A DNA stretch of 64,000 bases from UBA7672 sp965279085 (GCA_965279085.1 OZ257149.1:1302001-1366000); one strand, 5' to 3'. Positions 42,736-50,598 are shown, numbered from the stretch's first letter. Notes: generated by a model not told the origin, from the sequence alone. Program-made: numbers and translations.

Positions 42736-42753
42736 TGTGACCATGAGGTCACA
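42736..42753. promoter_or_regulatory. Perfect 18-bp operator-like palindrome
   Basis: TGTGACC and GGTCACA (7 bp) around ATGA, 125 bases after the b561 stop and 109 before the tsaC ATG. It looks like a dimeric regulator site. The 8-base gap between TGTGA and TCACA differs from the 6 of a Crp box. Confidence 0.6.
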
Positions 42754-42861
42754 GCGCGATATCGAAATGCACACTCACGAGTCCGCGTGTGCGACGCTCG
42801 CGAGCACCTCTCGGCGCCTTCGCGGGCGCCGCATCGGCGCCTCTCTCGGACTCGAAATTCG

Positions 42862-43842
42862 ATGAGCGACGAGTCCCTCACCGCGCCCTCGGGCGCCTCC
42901 GCGCGCATCGTCGGCACGAGTCCTGCATCCCTCGACGAGGCGGCGCGCGTCCTCCTCGCCGGAGGCCTCGTCGCGGTCCCCACCGAGACGGTCTACGGGC
43001 TCGCCGGAGACGCCACCAACGGCGCCGCGGTCGCCGCGATCTTCACAGCCAAGGGGCGCCCCGCCTTTAACCCACTCATCTGCCACGTCGCGGACCTCGC
43101 GATGGCAGAGTCACTCGCCGACTTCAGTCCTCTTGCGCGCGCCCTCGCCGCCCGCTTCTGGCCCGGCCCACTCACGCTCGTGCTCCCCCGCAAGTCGTCA
43201 TGCCCCGTGCATGACCTCGCCACTGCGGGCCTTCCCTCGATCGCACTGCGCCAACCACAACACGTTGCTACTCTTGGAATTATTTCGCGCGTGGGCCGGC
43301 CTCTTGCTGCTCCCTCAGCCAATCCGTCAGAGCAGTTGAGCCCCACGACAGCGGCGCATGTGGCCGCCGGATTGGGGGCGCGCATCGACCTCATCGTCGA
43401 TGGCGGCGCGTGCATCGCGGGTCTCGAATCCACCATCATCGCGCCCGGCGAAAACGGCGCCGTGATGCTCCGTCCGGGCGCCCTCGCGCGCTCCGATATC
43501 GAGTTGCTCACAGGTCCGTTGAGGTCTCCGGAGGCCGCTTCGGGGGTCGTCGCGCCGGGCATGTTGAGGCGCCACTACGCGCCCCGCGCGCGCCTCAGAC
43601 TCGGCGCCACTCACGCTGAGTCAGGAGAGGCCTTCCTCGCCTTCGGACCTCCGCCGAGCGGCGTTTCACCTTCTCTCAACCTTTCGATTCGCGGTGACCT
43701 GATCGAGGCCGCGTCGAACCTCTTCGCGATGCTGCGCGCGCTCGACTCGCGTCACGCATCGATCGCCGTGGCGCCGATTCCGGACACCGGAATCGGAGAG
43801 GCGATCAATGATCGCTTGAAGAGGGGTGCTGCACTCGGATGA
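42862..43842 (+). CDS. tsaC: L-threonylcarbamoyladenylate synthase (Sua5 type)
   Basis: A 326-residue protein that makes threonylcarbamoyl-AMP from threonine, bicarbonate and ATP for the t6A37 modification of tRNA. YrdC core: AVPTETVYGLAGDATNGAAV, AKGRPAFNPLICHVADL, FWPGPLTLVLP, LAAPSANPSEQLSPTTAAHV, IVDGGACIAGLESTII. The C-terminal Sua5 domain (about 215-326) starts after SGVVAPGMLRRHYAPRARL. The N-terminus (MSDESLTAPSGASARIVG) is longer than usual. Codon use differs from neighbours, with many CTCGCG-type runs and GANTC sites. ATG 42862 follows a duplicated segment TCGGCGCCTCTC (42679-, 42834-). Confidence 0.94.
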   Translation: MSDESLTAPSGASARIVGTSPASLDEAARVLLAGGLVAVPTETVYGLAGDATNGAAVAAIFTAKGRPAFNPLICHVADLAMAESLADFSPLARALAARFWPGPLTLVLPRKSSCPVHDLATAGLPSIALRQPQHVATLGIISRVGRPLAAPSANPSEQLSPTTAAHVAAGLGARIDLIVDGGACIAGLESTIIAPGENGAVMLRPGALARSDIELLTGPLRSPEAASGVVAPGMLRRHYAPRARLRLGATHAESGEAFLAFGPPPSGVSPSLNLSIRGDLIEAASNLFAMLRALDSRHASIAVAPIPDTGIGEAINDRLKRGAALG

Positions 43843-43863
43843 AAAAATGTGTATGACAGATTC

Positions 43864-43923
43864 GTTGAGTCGGTTTTCCGATCGGAGATGACTCAACTTA
43901 ATCGGTGCCAGCCCGCTAGCGGG
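43864..43923 (+). promoter_or_regulatory. Inverted-repeat leader of the small basic protein gene
   Basis: GTTGAGTC (43864-43871) and its complement GACTCAAC (43890-43897) are separated by 18 bases; each arm contains a GANTC site. A perfect 12-base palindrome CCCGCTAGCGGG (43912-43923) follows. Both lie between tsaC and the start of the 26-residue gene, where promoter and operators are expected. Confidence 0.55.
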
Positions 43924-43956
43924 TGAAACACTAGGGACCACTCAAGGAGACTTAGA

Positions 43957-44037
43957 ATGGCCACTGCCAAAAAAGCGAAGAAAGCTGCGAAACCCGCCGC
44001 CAAGAAGCCGGCGAAAGCTGCGAAGAAGAAGAAGTAG
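43957..44037 (+). CDS. Very small Lys/Ala-rich basic protein (histone H1-tail-like)
   Basis: ATG at 43957 with a perfect AAGGAG seven bases upstream; 26 residues to TAG at 44035-44037, followed directly by a second TAG. Composition: 12 Lys, 10 Ala, 2 Pro, 1 Thr, 1 Met, in repeats such as KKAAKPAAKKPAKAAKKKK. This is the composition of histone-H1-like C-terminal tails that bind DNA non-specifically; such short proteins are common but rarely annotated. Ribosome-binding site, double stop and the structured leader support it as a real gene. Function as a nucleoid protein is inference. Confidence 0.78.
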   Translation: MATAKKAKKAAKPAAKKPAKAAKKKK

Positions 44038-44055
44038 TAGCTAAGCTCTCTTCGC

Positions 44056-44101
44056 ATTGGGCAGCCAGTCCTTGGCCAGCGCCTCTTAGAGGCCGCCCAA
44101 T
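44056..44101 (+). ncRNA. Possible structured 3' element after the small basic protein gene
   Basis: Outer stem ATTGGGC (44056-44062) with GCCCAAT (44095-44101), enclosing two small stem-loops: GCCA/TGGC (44064-44067/44073-44076) and GCCTC/GAGGC (44081-44085/44089-44093). This would fold as a compact three-way junction 19 bases past the stop. It could be an mRNA 3' stabiliser or a small RNA. No T-run follows. Confidence 0.3.
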
Positions 44102-44125
44102 TCCCAGAGACTAGTGTTGCATTCC

Positions 44126-44157
44126 TCGTGCCCACCCGGTCATCCGGGTGGGCACGA
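44126..44157. terminator. Long perfect hairpin downstream of the small basic protein gene
   Basis: A 14-bp stem (44126-44139 with 44144-44157) and TCAT loop. No proper T-run on either side, so it may be a rho-independent terminator of weak type, an mRNA 3' stabiliser, or a repeat. Confidence 0.45.
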
Positions 44158-44275
44158 ACACGTTTGGGGTCTGCGTTTCCGCGCTCCGCGCGCTCCCGCC
44201 CCGACATATCCACAGCACCACACCCGCCGAGTGCGCTCTGACAGCGCTTCGCGCTTCAGGATGACAACGACATGG

Positions 44276-44412
44276 GGAGCGGACCTTGTGTCCGCGTCCC
44301 CCGGGAAAGCGGGGGTCCAGGGCTGACGCCAAGTCTTGTTCCGCCCCTGAAGCCTCAAGTCCCAGCAAGCATCACAACCGTCCCTGGGCCCCCGCTTTCC
44401 CGGGGGACACGG
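44276..44412. repeat. Interspersed palindromic repeat, family A, copy 2
   Basis: Left arm GTCCGCGTCCCCCGGGAAAG near 44290-44309, right arm CTTTCCCGGGGGACACGG near 44395-44412, inverted around CAAGTCTTGTTC and GAAGCCTCAAG. Same order of blocks as the 56027 copy. Confidence 0.8.
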
Positions 44413-44556
44413 TCGATACACCTCGCGCAATTCGGCGGAATCCAGAACGCCCTCACAGAAGGATTCCCCAGCAGACTCAGCGCTTTCGCGCCCTGAAAAT
44501 GGTGAATCTGGATCCACCAATCCCCCACCCCACTAAACCCGCGGCATACTCCGCCC

Positions 44557-45516
44557 ATGACAGACGCGGACCCCACAGACGAGACCGGCCCCTATGCCGG
44601 CGCAACGCCCCAGGCCCACGCCTGGCGCGAGGCGCGCGAATGGGTCGAGGACATCTTCCGCATCGTCGACGATCTCGGCCATCTCGCCCGCACCGGTGTC
44701 ACTCGCGCCTTCGGCCGCCGCCTCGGCCTCTTCGTCTTCAGTGTCGAGGCCGCCATCCGCCGCCTCGTGCTGACGCTGGCCCTGCAACTGAAGCTCGCGC
44801 CGGCGGGCAAGCCGACAGGCACGCCCGCACGACCGCCGAAGGCCGCCGCCGAACCCGCCGCCCAGCCGGATGCCCAGCTCGAAGGCCCGAGGCCGATCCG
44901 CGTCACCTTTCGCCTCTTCGCGATCCGTGGAAGCGGCCGCGCACCGGCATCATCGGCGGACCCAACCACCATCCACCGCACCGGCCCGGTCCTCGCGATC
45001 GGCCGCGATCCCCTGCTCGCTCTCGGCGCGCCGCCGCCTCGCCCGCGCAAGGGCCAGCGCGGCGGCGGGTGCTGGCGTCCGTGCGAGAGTCATGACGCGT
45101 CCAGCCTGCGAGGCATGATGCATGGCCGCCCGGAAAACGAGGACCTGAACGACCTGTCGAGCCGCCTCTTCTCCGGCCGTCCCGATCGGGATCGCCCGCG
45201 CCATCCGCGCCGCCCGCCCAGCCTCCGTCAGGACCGCGACCTCCAACCAACGCGCGGTCTCGCGCATGACCATCTGATCCCCGCGCCCGGCCTCGCCCGC
45301 CGTATCGCCGCAATGTGGAACGTCATGCTCGACCCAATGGCGTTCGCGACCCGCGCCGCCCGCCGCCTCGCGCGCCTCTCACACATGATCGACGCTCTTC
45401 GCGCCCGGCCCGAACCCGTCCCGCCCACATTCAAGGACGACAGGCGCCCACCGCCCGCGCTGGGCCTGCTGAAACGAAGTCACGGCCTGTTCGCGCGAGC
45501 GCACGACACGTCATGA
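44557..45516 (+). CDS. Conserved hypothetical protein, Arg/Pro-rich
   Basis: A 319-residue protein. Residues 20-75 are helical and well behaved (AREWVEDIFRIVDDLGHLAR, FGRRLGLFVFSVEAAIRRLV). The middle (about 160-245) is rich in Arg and Pro with little structure. The C-terminal part is again ordered (LARRIAAMWNVMLDPMAFAT, RAARRLARLSHMIDAL) and ends ARAHDTS. I recall similar uncharacterised proteins in Sphingomonads and Hyphomonads with the same ending, but cannot verify this. Third codon positions are GC-rich throughout this frame, so it looks like one continuous gene; the other two plus frames have stops at 45093 and 45116. Confidence 0.62.
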   Translation: MTDADPTDETGPYAGATPQAHAWREAREWVEDIFRIVDDLGHLARTGVTRAFGRRLGLFVFSVEAAIRRLVLTLALQLKLAPAGKPTGTPARPPKAAAEPAAQPDAQLEGPRPIRVTFRLFAIRGSGRAPASSADPTTIHRTGPVLAIGRDPLLALGAPPPRPRKGQRGGGCWRPCESHDASSLRGMMHGRPENEDLNDLSSRLFSGRPDRDRPRHPRRPPSLRQDRDLQPTRGLAHDHLIPAPGLARRIAAMWNVMLDPMAFATRAARRLARLSHMIDALRARPEPVPPTFKDDRRPPPALGLLKRSHGLFARAHDTS

Positions 45517-45772
45517 GCCACCCGACAACCAGACCTGCCCTACCCCGCGGCCACCCGCGGGATCGCGCCCCCATGACTGCCGCATAGTAAACGGGCGGCC
45601 GTCTGCAGAAAAAGCAGTCACCCGGCGGGCATTACGCAGACGACATTCTGCTTTCGGAAGAATTCGGAGGCCCCGGACCACCCTCCGTCACAGATTTGGA
45701 ATTGTGGGGCCCTTCCAGCAGGTCTAGAGTTTGGGCCTGCCTGGGGTGGGCGAGTGGTGCGGGACCTTTCCA

Positions 45773-46810
45773 ATGCTTGAGATCGTCGCGATTGTTCTCG
45801 CGGTCCTTGTCGGACTGCTGCTGGTCTTCCTCGTGTACCGCGCCGCGCGCACTTACGATGCCGGGGCCCACGCCACTTACATCACGACAAAGAGCGGCGC
45901 CTTCTATGGCGCGCTGCGCCAGCCGACCACGCTCTGGAACCCCTCGATCAAGGTGATGCGCGACCGCCATGCGCCTGACATCACCATCATTACGACGGAC
46001 CCGACAGGCAACTATTATGAGAAGTCGCTGGTGAACCGCCGCAATGGCGAGATCACCCTGCGCGTCCAGACCTGCACCCCGCGCCCCTTCATCACGCGCA
46101 CATCCGACAAGCGGCAGCTCGTCATCAAGGCCAAGGTGTCCTTCCAGATCGACATCGACCGGATCGAGATGCCGAGCCAGATGCAGTCCTTCGGCGTCAC
46201 GCTCGCCGCCCGCATCGAGAACCTGTTCGACAACGCCATCGGCGAACACGAAGACCAGGACGTCTTCGCCAAGCAGCGCGAGATCGAGGAGAAAGTCCTC
46301 CGCCAGCTGCAGAACATCGAGAACCCCGCCGACCCGAACAAACCGGATGGGATGCCGATGGGCATCAAGGTCTACGAGGCAATGTTCTCGTACGAGCCGG
46401 CCGTGAAGCCGATCAACAAGGACCTCGCCAACGGCCCGATGGCCTACGACAACGAGCACCTCGACGATCTCGTCGACATGCTTGAGAAGGCCAATCCGGC
46501 CACCGTCGACACGCTGATGCGGATGCTGGAACTGCAAACCAAGCAGAATATCGTCCAGATGCTCTGCAAGTCCGGCGGCCTCGTCGCTTTCACCGCCGCC
46601 GAACTCGGCCTCTCCGAACGCACGGTCGAACGCGCCTCGAACGGAGCAAATATCATGAAGCCCGCGGCCTTCCCGCCCGCCGATGCCCCCGCCCCGGTGC
46701 TGAACGCCGCAGTCTCGCCGGTGGCCCCGCCGGTTGACCCGGCGACCGCCTACTACAATCTAGGAGCTCCGAAGGGCCAGAAGCCCGCTGAACCGGTGAA
46801 GCCTTCCTAG
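45773..46810 (+). CDS. SPFH/Band-7-like membrane protein
   Basis: A 345-residue protein with an N-terminal helix (MLEIVAIVLAVLVGLLLVFL) and an SPFH-like domain: TYITTKSGAFYGALRQPTTL, NGEITLRVQTCTPRPFITRT, KAKVSFQIDIDRIEMPSQMQ, ARIENLFDNAIGEHEDQDVF, QREIEEKVLRQLQNIE, GIKVYEAMFSYEP. The C-terminal 40 residues are Pro/Ala-rich. SPFH proteins scaffold membrane microdomains or regulate proteases; the partner here is unknown. No strong ribosome-binding site. The next gene (map) starts one base after its stop codon, so the two form an operon. Confidence 0.75.
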   Translation: MLEIVAIVLAVLVGLLLVFLVYRAARTYDAGAHATYITTKSGAFYGALRQPTTLWNPSIKVMRDRHAPDITIITTDPTGNYYEKSLVNRRNGEITLRVQTCTPRPFITRTSDKRQLVIKAKVSFQIDIDRIEMPSQMQSFGVTLAARIENLFDNAIGEHEDQDVFAKQREIEEKVLRQLQNIENPADPNKPDGMPMGIKVYEAMFSYEPAVKPINKDLANGPMAYDNEHLDDLVDMLEKANPATVDTLMRMLELQTKQNIVQMLCKSGGLVAFTAAELGLSERTVERASNGANIMKPAAFPPADAPAPVLNAAVSPVAPPVDPATAYYNLGAPKGQKPAEPVKPS

Positions 46811-46811
46811 A

Positions 46812-47564
46812 ATGACAATCGACCGCGAAGACCAGCTCGACGGCCTGAAACACATCGGCCGCATCGTCGCCCGCGTTCTCGACGTCATGCGCGCTGCCGC
46901 CAAACCGGGCATGACAACCGCCGAACTCGACGCCATCGCCGGCAAGATGCTCGAGGCCGAAGGCGCGCGCTCAGCCCCGCAGCTCGCTTACAAATTCCCG
47001 GGCGTGACCTGCATCAGCGTCTTCCCGGCCATCGCTCATGGCATCCCGGGCAATCAGGTCCTGAAAGCCGGCCAGCTCATCAACATCGACGTCTCCGCCG
47101 AAAAGAACGGCTACTTTGCCGACACGGGCGCGAGCTTCGTCCTCAATGGCGGCGAGCAGTATCTCGAAAACCTCTGCCGCGATGGCAAGCGCGCGCTCTG
47201 GACCGGCATCCGCCGGGTGAAACCCGGCGGCGCGCTGAATGCGCCCGGTATCGCGATCGAAGAGTTCGCCCGCAAGAACCGCTACACACTCGTCCGCAAC
47301 CTCGCGAGCCACGGCGTCGGCGGCGCTCTTCACGAAGAGCCCGGCGAAATCCCCACCTGGAAAGACCTGTCCGAACGCCGCCGCATCCACGAAGGCCTCG
47401 TCTTCACCCTCGAGCCCTTCCTCTCCCTCGGCGCCGAATGGGCCGTCGACAGCAAGGACGGCTGGACGCTCTACGCCGACAAGCGCAACGCCCCGACCGT
47501 CCAATACGAACACACGATGGTCGCCACGAAGAACGGCCCGGTCATCACGACGCTGGCGACGTGA
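46812..47564 (+). CDS. map: Methionine aminopeptidase, type I
   Basis: A 250-residue metallopeptidase that removes the initiator Met. Metal ligands: two Asp (NIDVSAEKNGYFADTG), His (LASHGVGGALHEEPGEIPTW), Glu (FTLEPFLSLG), Glu (QYEHTMVATKNGPVI). The His at AIAHGIPGNQ is also conserved. No zinc-finger N-terminus. A second methionine aminopeptidase may exist elsewhere, since this one has a shortened central part and lies beside an SPFH gene rather than with rpsB or secY. Confidence 0.93.
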   Translation: MTIDREDQLDGLKHIGRIVARVLDVMRAAAKPGMTTAELDAIAGKMLEAEGARSAPQLAYKFPGVTCISVFPAIAHGIPGNQVLKAGQLINIDVSAEKNGYFADTGASFVLNGGEQYLENLCRDGKRALWTGIRRVKPGGALNAPGIAIEEFARKNRYTLVRNLASHGVGGALHEEPGEIPTWKDLSERRRIHEGLVFTLEPFLSLGAEWAVDSKDGWTLYADKRNAPTVQYEHTMVATKNGPVITTLAT

Positions 47565-47598
47565 TGGCGCTTCGATCACAAGCGCCAAACGAACTCAG

Positions 47599-47883
47599 GT
47601 GATCGCGCCCATCCCGTGGTTCCTGTTTGAGGACTCGCTGCACATTCAAATCGAACGCGCGGGAACTCTGGAAGAGGCAGTGCAAGCATTTCGCGACAGC
47701 CTGCCGGATTCACTTCGTCGGGAGGCGCTTCTGTTTCTCCAGAAGGCGTCGGCAGTCGAGGGCACGCGAGGCTGGACGGTCGAATGCCCCGAACTCGACA
47801 ATGCACTGTTCATCGAGCCGGACGACGACAGCGTCACCTGCGCGAGCCACTATGGCGAAATGCTTCGCGCGTTTCTGTCCTGA
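47599..47883 (+). CDS. Small hypothetical protein, unknown
   Basis: A 94-residue acidic soluble protein starting at GTG 47599: APIPWFLFEDSLHIQIERAG, AVQAFRDSLPDSLRREALLF, WTVECPELDNALFIEPDDDS. The GTG overlaps the stop of a 12-codon frame (GTGA), and there is no clear ribosome-binding site, so the start is tentative. Codon use is GC3-rich and the residue pattern is protein-like. No recognised family. Downstream of map on the same strand. Confidence 0.55.
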   Translation: MIAPIPWFLFEDSLHIQIERAGTLEEAVQAFRDSLPDSLRREALLFLQKASAVEGTRGWTVECPELDNALFIEPDDDSVTCASHYGEMLRAFLS

Positions 47884-47892
47884 CGAAAGAGT

Positions 47893-49317
47893 TTACAGAA
47901 CCCGCCCCGGATTCATCCGTCCGTCGGGATCGAGCGCCTTCTTCACGGCCCGCATCATCTCCATCTCGACCGGAGATTTCCGCCACGCCAATTCATCGCG
48001 CTTCAGCCGGCCGATCCCGTGCTCCGCAGAGATCGAGCCGTTCAAACTCGCGATCAGGTCATGGATCGCTTCCGACACCGGAAGCCCGTCCTTGTCCACG
48101 AACGCATCCTGATCCGCGCCCGGCGGCGGGGTGATGTTGAAATGGATGTTGCCGTCGCCCACATGCCCGAAGGCGATGACGTCCACGCCGGGCTTCATCG
48201 ACTGCGCCAGCGCCGCGCCGCGCTCCATGAACTCGGCCACGCGCGACACCGGCACGGAGACATCGTGCTTCAACGCCTTGCCGTGCGCACGTTCGGCCAC
48301 GGCGATGTTCTCGCGGATCTTCCAGACCATGGCCTTCTGCGCCTCGGTCTCGCAGATCGCGGCATCGCTCGCGACGCCGGTTTCGATGGCATGGCCGAGC
48401 ATCTGCTCGATCATGTCTCGCGCGCCCTCTTCCCGCGGAAGGGATAGCTCGACCAGAACCCGCCACGCCGCAGTGCTCGGCAGCGGATCGCGGGTGTCGG
48501 GAATATGCCTCAGCACCAGTTCGAGCCCGAGCTTCGGCACGATCTCGAAACCCGTCACCGCCCCGCCCGTCGCAGCCTTCGCGATCTGCAGCAGCTCAAC
48601 CGCCTTCGCCGGACTATCGACAACGACCCATGCCGTTTCCTTCGCGGCTGGCTTCGGGAACAGCTTCAGCGTCGCCGCCGTCACGATCCCGAGCGTGCCT
48701 TCCGCGCCGATGAAAAGATGCTTCAGGTCGTAGCCGGTATTGTCTTTGCGCAAACCGCGCAGCCCGTTCCAGATCCGCCCATCCGGCAGCACCGCCTCAA
48801 TCCCCAGAACCAGATCGCGCATCATCCCGTAACGCAGAACGCCGACACCGCCCGCATTCGTCGAGATCAACCCACCGATCATCGCCACGCCCTGCGCGCC
48901 GAGCGACAGGGGAAACAGCTTTCCGTTCTCGTCCGCGATCTCTTGCGCGCGCGTGAGCACGACCCCAGCTTCCAGCGTCATTGAATCGTTCAACGTATCG
49001 ACGTCGCGCGTCTTGTTCATGCGCTTCAAGGAGATCAGCACTTCGCCCTGGGGGACCGAACCATTGACCATGCCCGAATTGCCGCCCTGCGGATTCACCG
49101 GCAGCCCATATTCGGCGCACAGCGTCATCGCCTTCGAGACTTCCTCGGTCGAGGCCGGCTTCACCAGAACCGGCGTCGAGCCCTTCCAGCGGCCCCGCCA
49201 GTCCGAGATATGCGGATCGATCTCGTGGGCGTCGGTGGAAACGCCCTTCGGGCCGAGAGCCTCTGTCAGGCGCGAGATGAACTCGGCGATGCGCGGTGAG
49301 CCTTGATCGTCAGCCAT
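47893..49317 (-). CDS. FAD-linked oxidoreductase (GlcD / D-2-hydroxyglutarate dehydrogenase family)
   Basis: A 474-residue flavoprotein with the PCMH FAD domain (LPVNPQGGNSGMVNGSVPQG, MIGGLISTNAGGVGVLRYG, RKDNTGYDLKHLFIGAEGTL, GIVTAATLKLFPKP) and the FAD-oxidase C-terminal domain (FGHVGDGNIHFNITPP, SAEHGIGRLKRDEL, NPGRVL). The family oxidises D-lactate, glycolate or D-2-hydroxyglutarate; without the GlcE/GlcF partners nearby, a D-2-hydroxyacid dehydrogenase is the best guess. AGGA precedes the ATG by seven bases. Confidence 0.9.
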   Translation of the reverse strand: MADDQGSPRIAEFISRLTEALGPKGVSTDAHEIDPHISDWRGRWKGSTPVLVKPASTEEVSKAMTLCAEYGLPVNPQGGNSGMVNGSVPQGEVLISLKRMNKTRDVDTLNDSMTLEAGVVLTRAQEIADENGKLFPLSLGAQGVAMIGGLISTNAGGVGVLRYGMMRDLVLGIEAVLPDGRIWNGLRGLRKDNTGYDLKHLFIGAEGTLGIVTAATLKLFPKPAAKETAWVVVDSPAKAVELLQIAKAATGGAVTGFEIVPKLGLELVLRHIPDTRDPLPSTAAWRVLVELSLPREEGARDMIEQMLGHAIETGVASDAAICETEAQKAMVWKIRENIAVAERAHGKALKHDVSVPVSRVAEFMERGAALAQSMKPGVDVIAFGHVGDGNIHFNITPPPGADQDAFVDKDGLPVSEAIHDLIASLNGSISAEHGIGRLKRDELAWRKSPVEMEMMRAVKKALDPDGRMNPGRVL

Positions 49318-49326
49318 GGCGATTTC

Positions 49327-49722
49327 CTAGCCGATAAGGTCCTGCGGTTTGCAGCTCCTGATGCCTGTAACCACTTTCGTGGCGATGAACAGGCTGTCGA
49401 AATCTCCCTCGAAACGGAAGCCCTTGTCCGTCTTCCGGGTCAGATAGCAGGCCTGCGTCCGGTAGCCATCGTCCTCGTAGGAAAAACAGGCCTCTCCCTT
49501 CGCGGAAATGGTGAGCTTGCCGTTCACCACGCCGTCAGGCGTCTCGTACAGCGTCTTGCCGTCCGGCTGGATGCATTCGCGCCACGAGAAGTTGGAGGTC
49601 GGCGAGTAGCCAGACATCTCGATGCCGAACAGCGCCGTTTTCAACTGCGCCCCACTCATCGCGGCCGTCTGCGCTACCGCGGGAGCGGCAATCAACGAGA
49701 CTGCAAGGACCAGCCGGCGCAT
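49327..49722 (-). CDS. Small secreted protein, unknown
   Basis: A 131-residue protein with signal peptide MRRLVLAVSLIAAPAVAQ. Mature part: LKTALFGIEMSGYSPTSNFS, WRECIQPDGKTLYETPDGVV, GEACFSYEDDGYRTQACYLT, IRSCKPQDLIG; four Cys. Beta-rich, perhaps a small lipocalin-like fold. GGAG precedes the ATG by eight bases. Function unknown. Confidence 0.7.
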   Translation of the reverse strand: MRRLVLAVSLIAAPAVAQTAAMSGAQLKTALFGIEMSGYSPTSNFSWRECIQPDGKTLYETPDGVVNGKLTISAKGEACFSYEDDGYRTQACYLTRKTDKGFRFEGDFDSLFIATKVVTGIRSCKPQDLIG

Positions 49723-49767
49723 GGAAATTCTCCGAGGCCCGGAGACTGCCATAACCGGGCGCCGGAA

Positions 49768-50598
49768 CTAAGGCTTCTTCGGCGCCCGCAGGATCCATTG
49801 CTGCTCCGGGATCATCTTGCACGGCAGCGTACGCAGCACGTCCCGCCCGTTCTCATTCACGACCTCGATGCACTGGACCGAAGCGTTCGCGATCTGACCG
49901 GTGTCGAACACCATCCATTTCTGCGAGGGCATGTCGTAGCACGAACCCAGCGAAAGCGCGCCGAATGCATAGCCGCCGGAAAAACAGCTGCTCATCATCC
50001 GCATCTGGCCGAGCGCCTTGCTATCGAAACTGATCAGCTGCCGGTATTGGTCGGTGCAGTGATAGAGCCCGACCCCGGTGTCGTAACCGATGCACATGCC
50101 CGGTTTCGCTTTCGACTCGAGCGACATTTCGACCACGTTGGTGAAGTCGACATAGGTCGGCTTCCATTGATGCGCCTGTCCGCTGCTCGGGCACTCGCCC
50201 GCGAACACCATCTCTCCGGTCCGGCTGGATGCGCCGAGCAGCGAGATGCAGCGGCCGGCGGCGGAGCGGAGTTCGCGCTCTTCATTCATCGTCCAGGTCT
50301 GCTCGGGCGAGCCGTCGCAGGTTTCGGCGAACAGCGGCGGATAGTAGCCCTGCCCCTTCGGCACGAGGCATTTGTCGCCGTGCAGTATGGGGCCACCTTC
50401 GGCTGGCGGCAGGATGAACTTCTCCCGCGCCGAGCCATCGCACGGAATGCTGATCGAGGCGCCGCCCGCACCGGACATCGAGATGCACATGCCGGGAAGA
50501 CGATCCGGCTGAAGCGTCGTTGGCCTCGTTTGCGCGAAGGACGGCGCACCGAGCGCGGCCGCCACGGCAATCGCCGCAAGAATGCCTGCTATCCGCAT
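49768..50598 (-). CDS. Secreted ricin-type (beta-trefoil) lectin-like protein
   Basis: A 276-residue secreted protein. Signal peptide MRIAGILAAIAVAAALG, cut after SFAQ. Repeated blocks each end in a Q-x-W-like motif: PEQTW, AHQW, SQKW, EQQW, with matching Cys pairs (GRCISLLGASS, QCIEVVNENG, PGMCISMSG, MCIGYDTG). The pattern fits ricin-B beta-trefoil repeats, usually carbohydrate-binding. GAGGGG lies six bases before the ATG. No catalytic domain is fused. It stands beside another small secreted protein gene in the same direction. Confidence 0.75.
   Translation of the reverse strand: MRIAGILAAIAVAAALGAPSFAQTRPTTLQPDRLPGMCISMSGAGGASISIPCDGSAREKFILPPAEGGPILHGDKCLVPKGQGYYPPLFAETCDGSPEQTWTMNEERELRSAAGRCISLLGASSRTGEMVFAGECPSSGQAHQWKPTYVDFTNVVEMSLESKAKPGMCIGYDTGVGLYHCTDQYRQLISFDSKALGQMRMMSSCFSGGYAFGALSLGSCYDMPSQKWMVFDTGQIANASVQCIEVVNENGRDVLRTLPCKMIPEQQWILRAPKKP

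Larger units (their letters stand above)
42610..43894. promoter_or_regulatory. Dense cluster of GANTC (CcrM) sites
   Basis: I count 22 GANTC sites by eye in 1,285 bases, 11 of them in the first 313. Base composition near 65 percent GC predicts about four. They begin at 42610, run through the gap before tsaC, thin out inside tsaC, and end at 43890. GANTC is the site methylated by CcrM in most alphaproteobacteria. Confidence 0.7.
44041..44556. other. 516-base intergenic region: folded RNA candidate, hairpin, repeats B and A
   Basis: No gene seen. From left: a possible three-way junction at 44056-44101; a 14-bp perfect hairpin at 44126-44157; a degenerate family B repeat near 44207-44264; family A repeat copy 2 at 44276-44412; then GANTC sites near 44449-44510 and the promoter region of the next gene. 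Confidence 0.65.

Noticed and set aside
42736..42753. Reading the palindrome as a Crp box
   Set aside because: TGTGA and TCACA are eight bases apart, not six, so Crp binding is unlikely.
43893..44213. Minus-strand frame with a Phe/Ala-rich hydrophobic stretch
   Set aside because: It is the antisense of the Lys/Ala-rich gene: AAG repeats read as CTT/TTC. The plus-strand gene has the ribosome-binding site.
44950..45273. Minus-strand open frame with protein-like residues, antisense to the 319-residue hypothetical
   Set aside because: No ribosome-binding site, and GC-rich third positions support the plus-strand frame; it is a shadow.
44557..45516. Frameshift in the middle of the Arg/Pro-rich hypothetical
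   Set aside because: Both other plus frames have stops in the odd region, and third-position GC bias stays in the annotated frame.
45513..45587. 24-codon frame overlapping the stop of the 319-residue gene (ATGA)
   Set aside because: Short, Pro/Arg-rich, no other support; overlap is likely chance.
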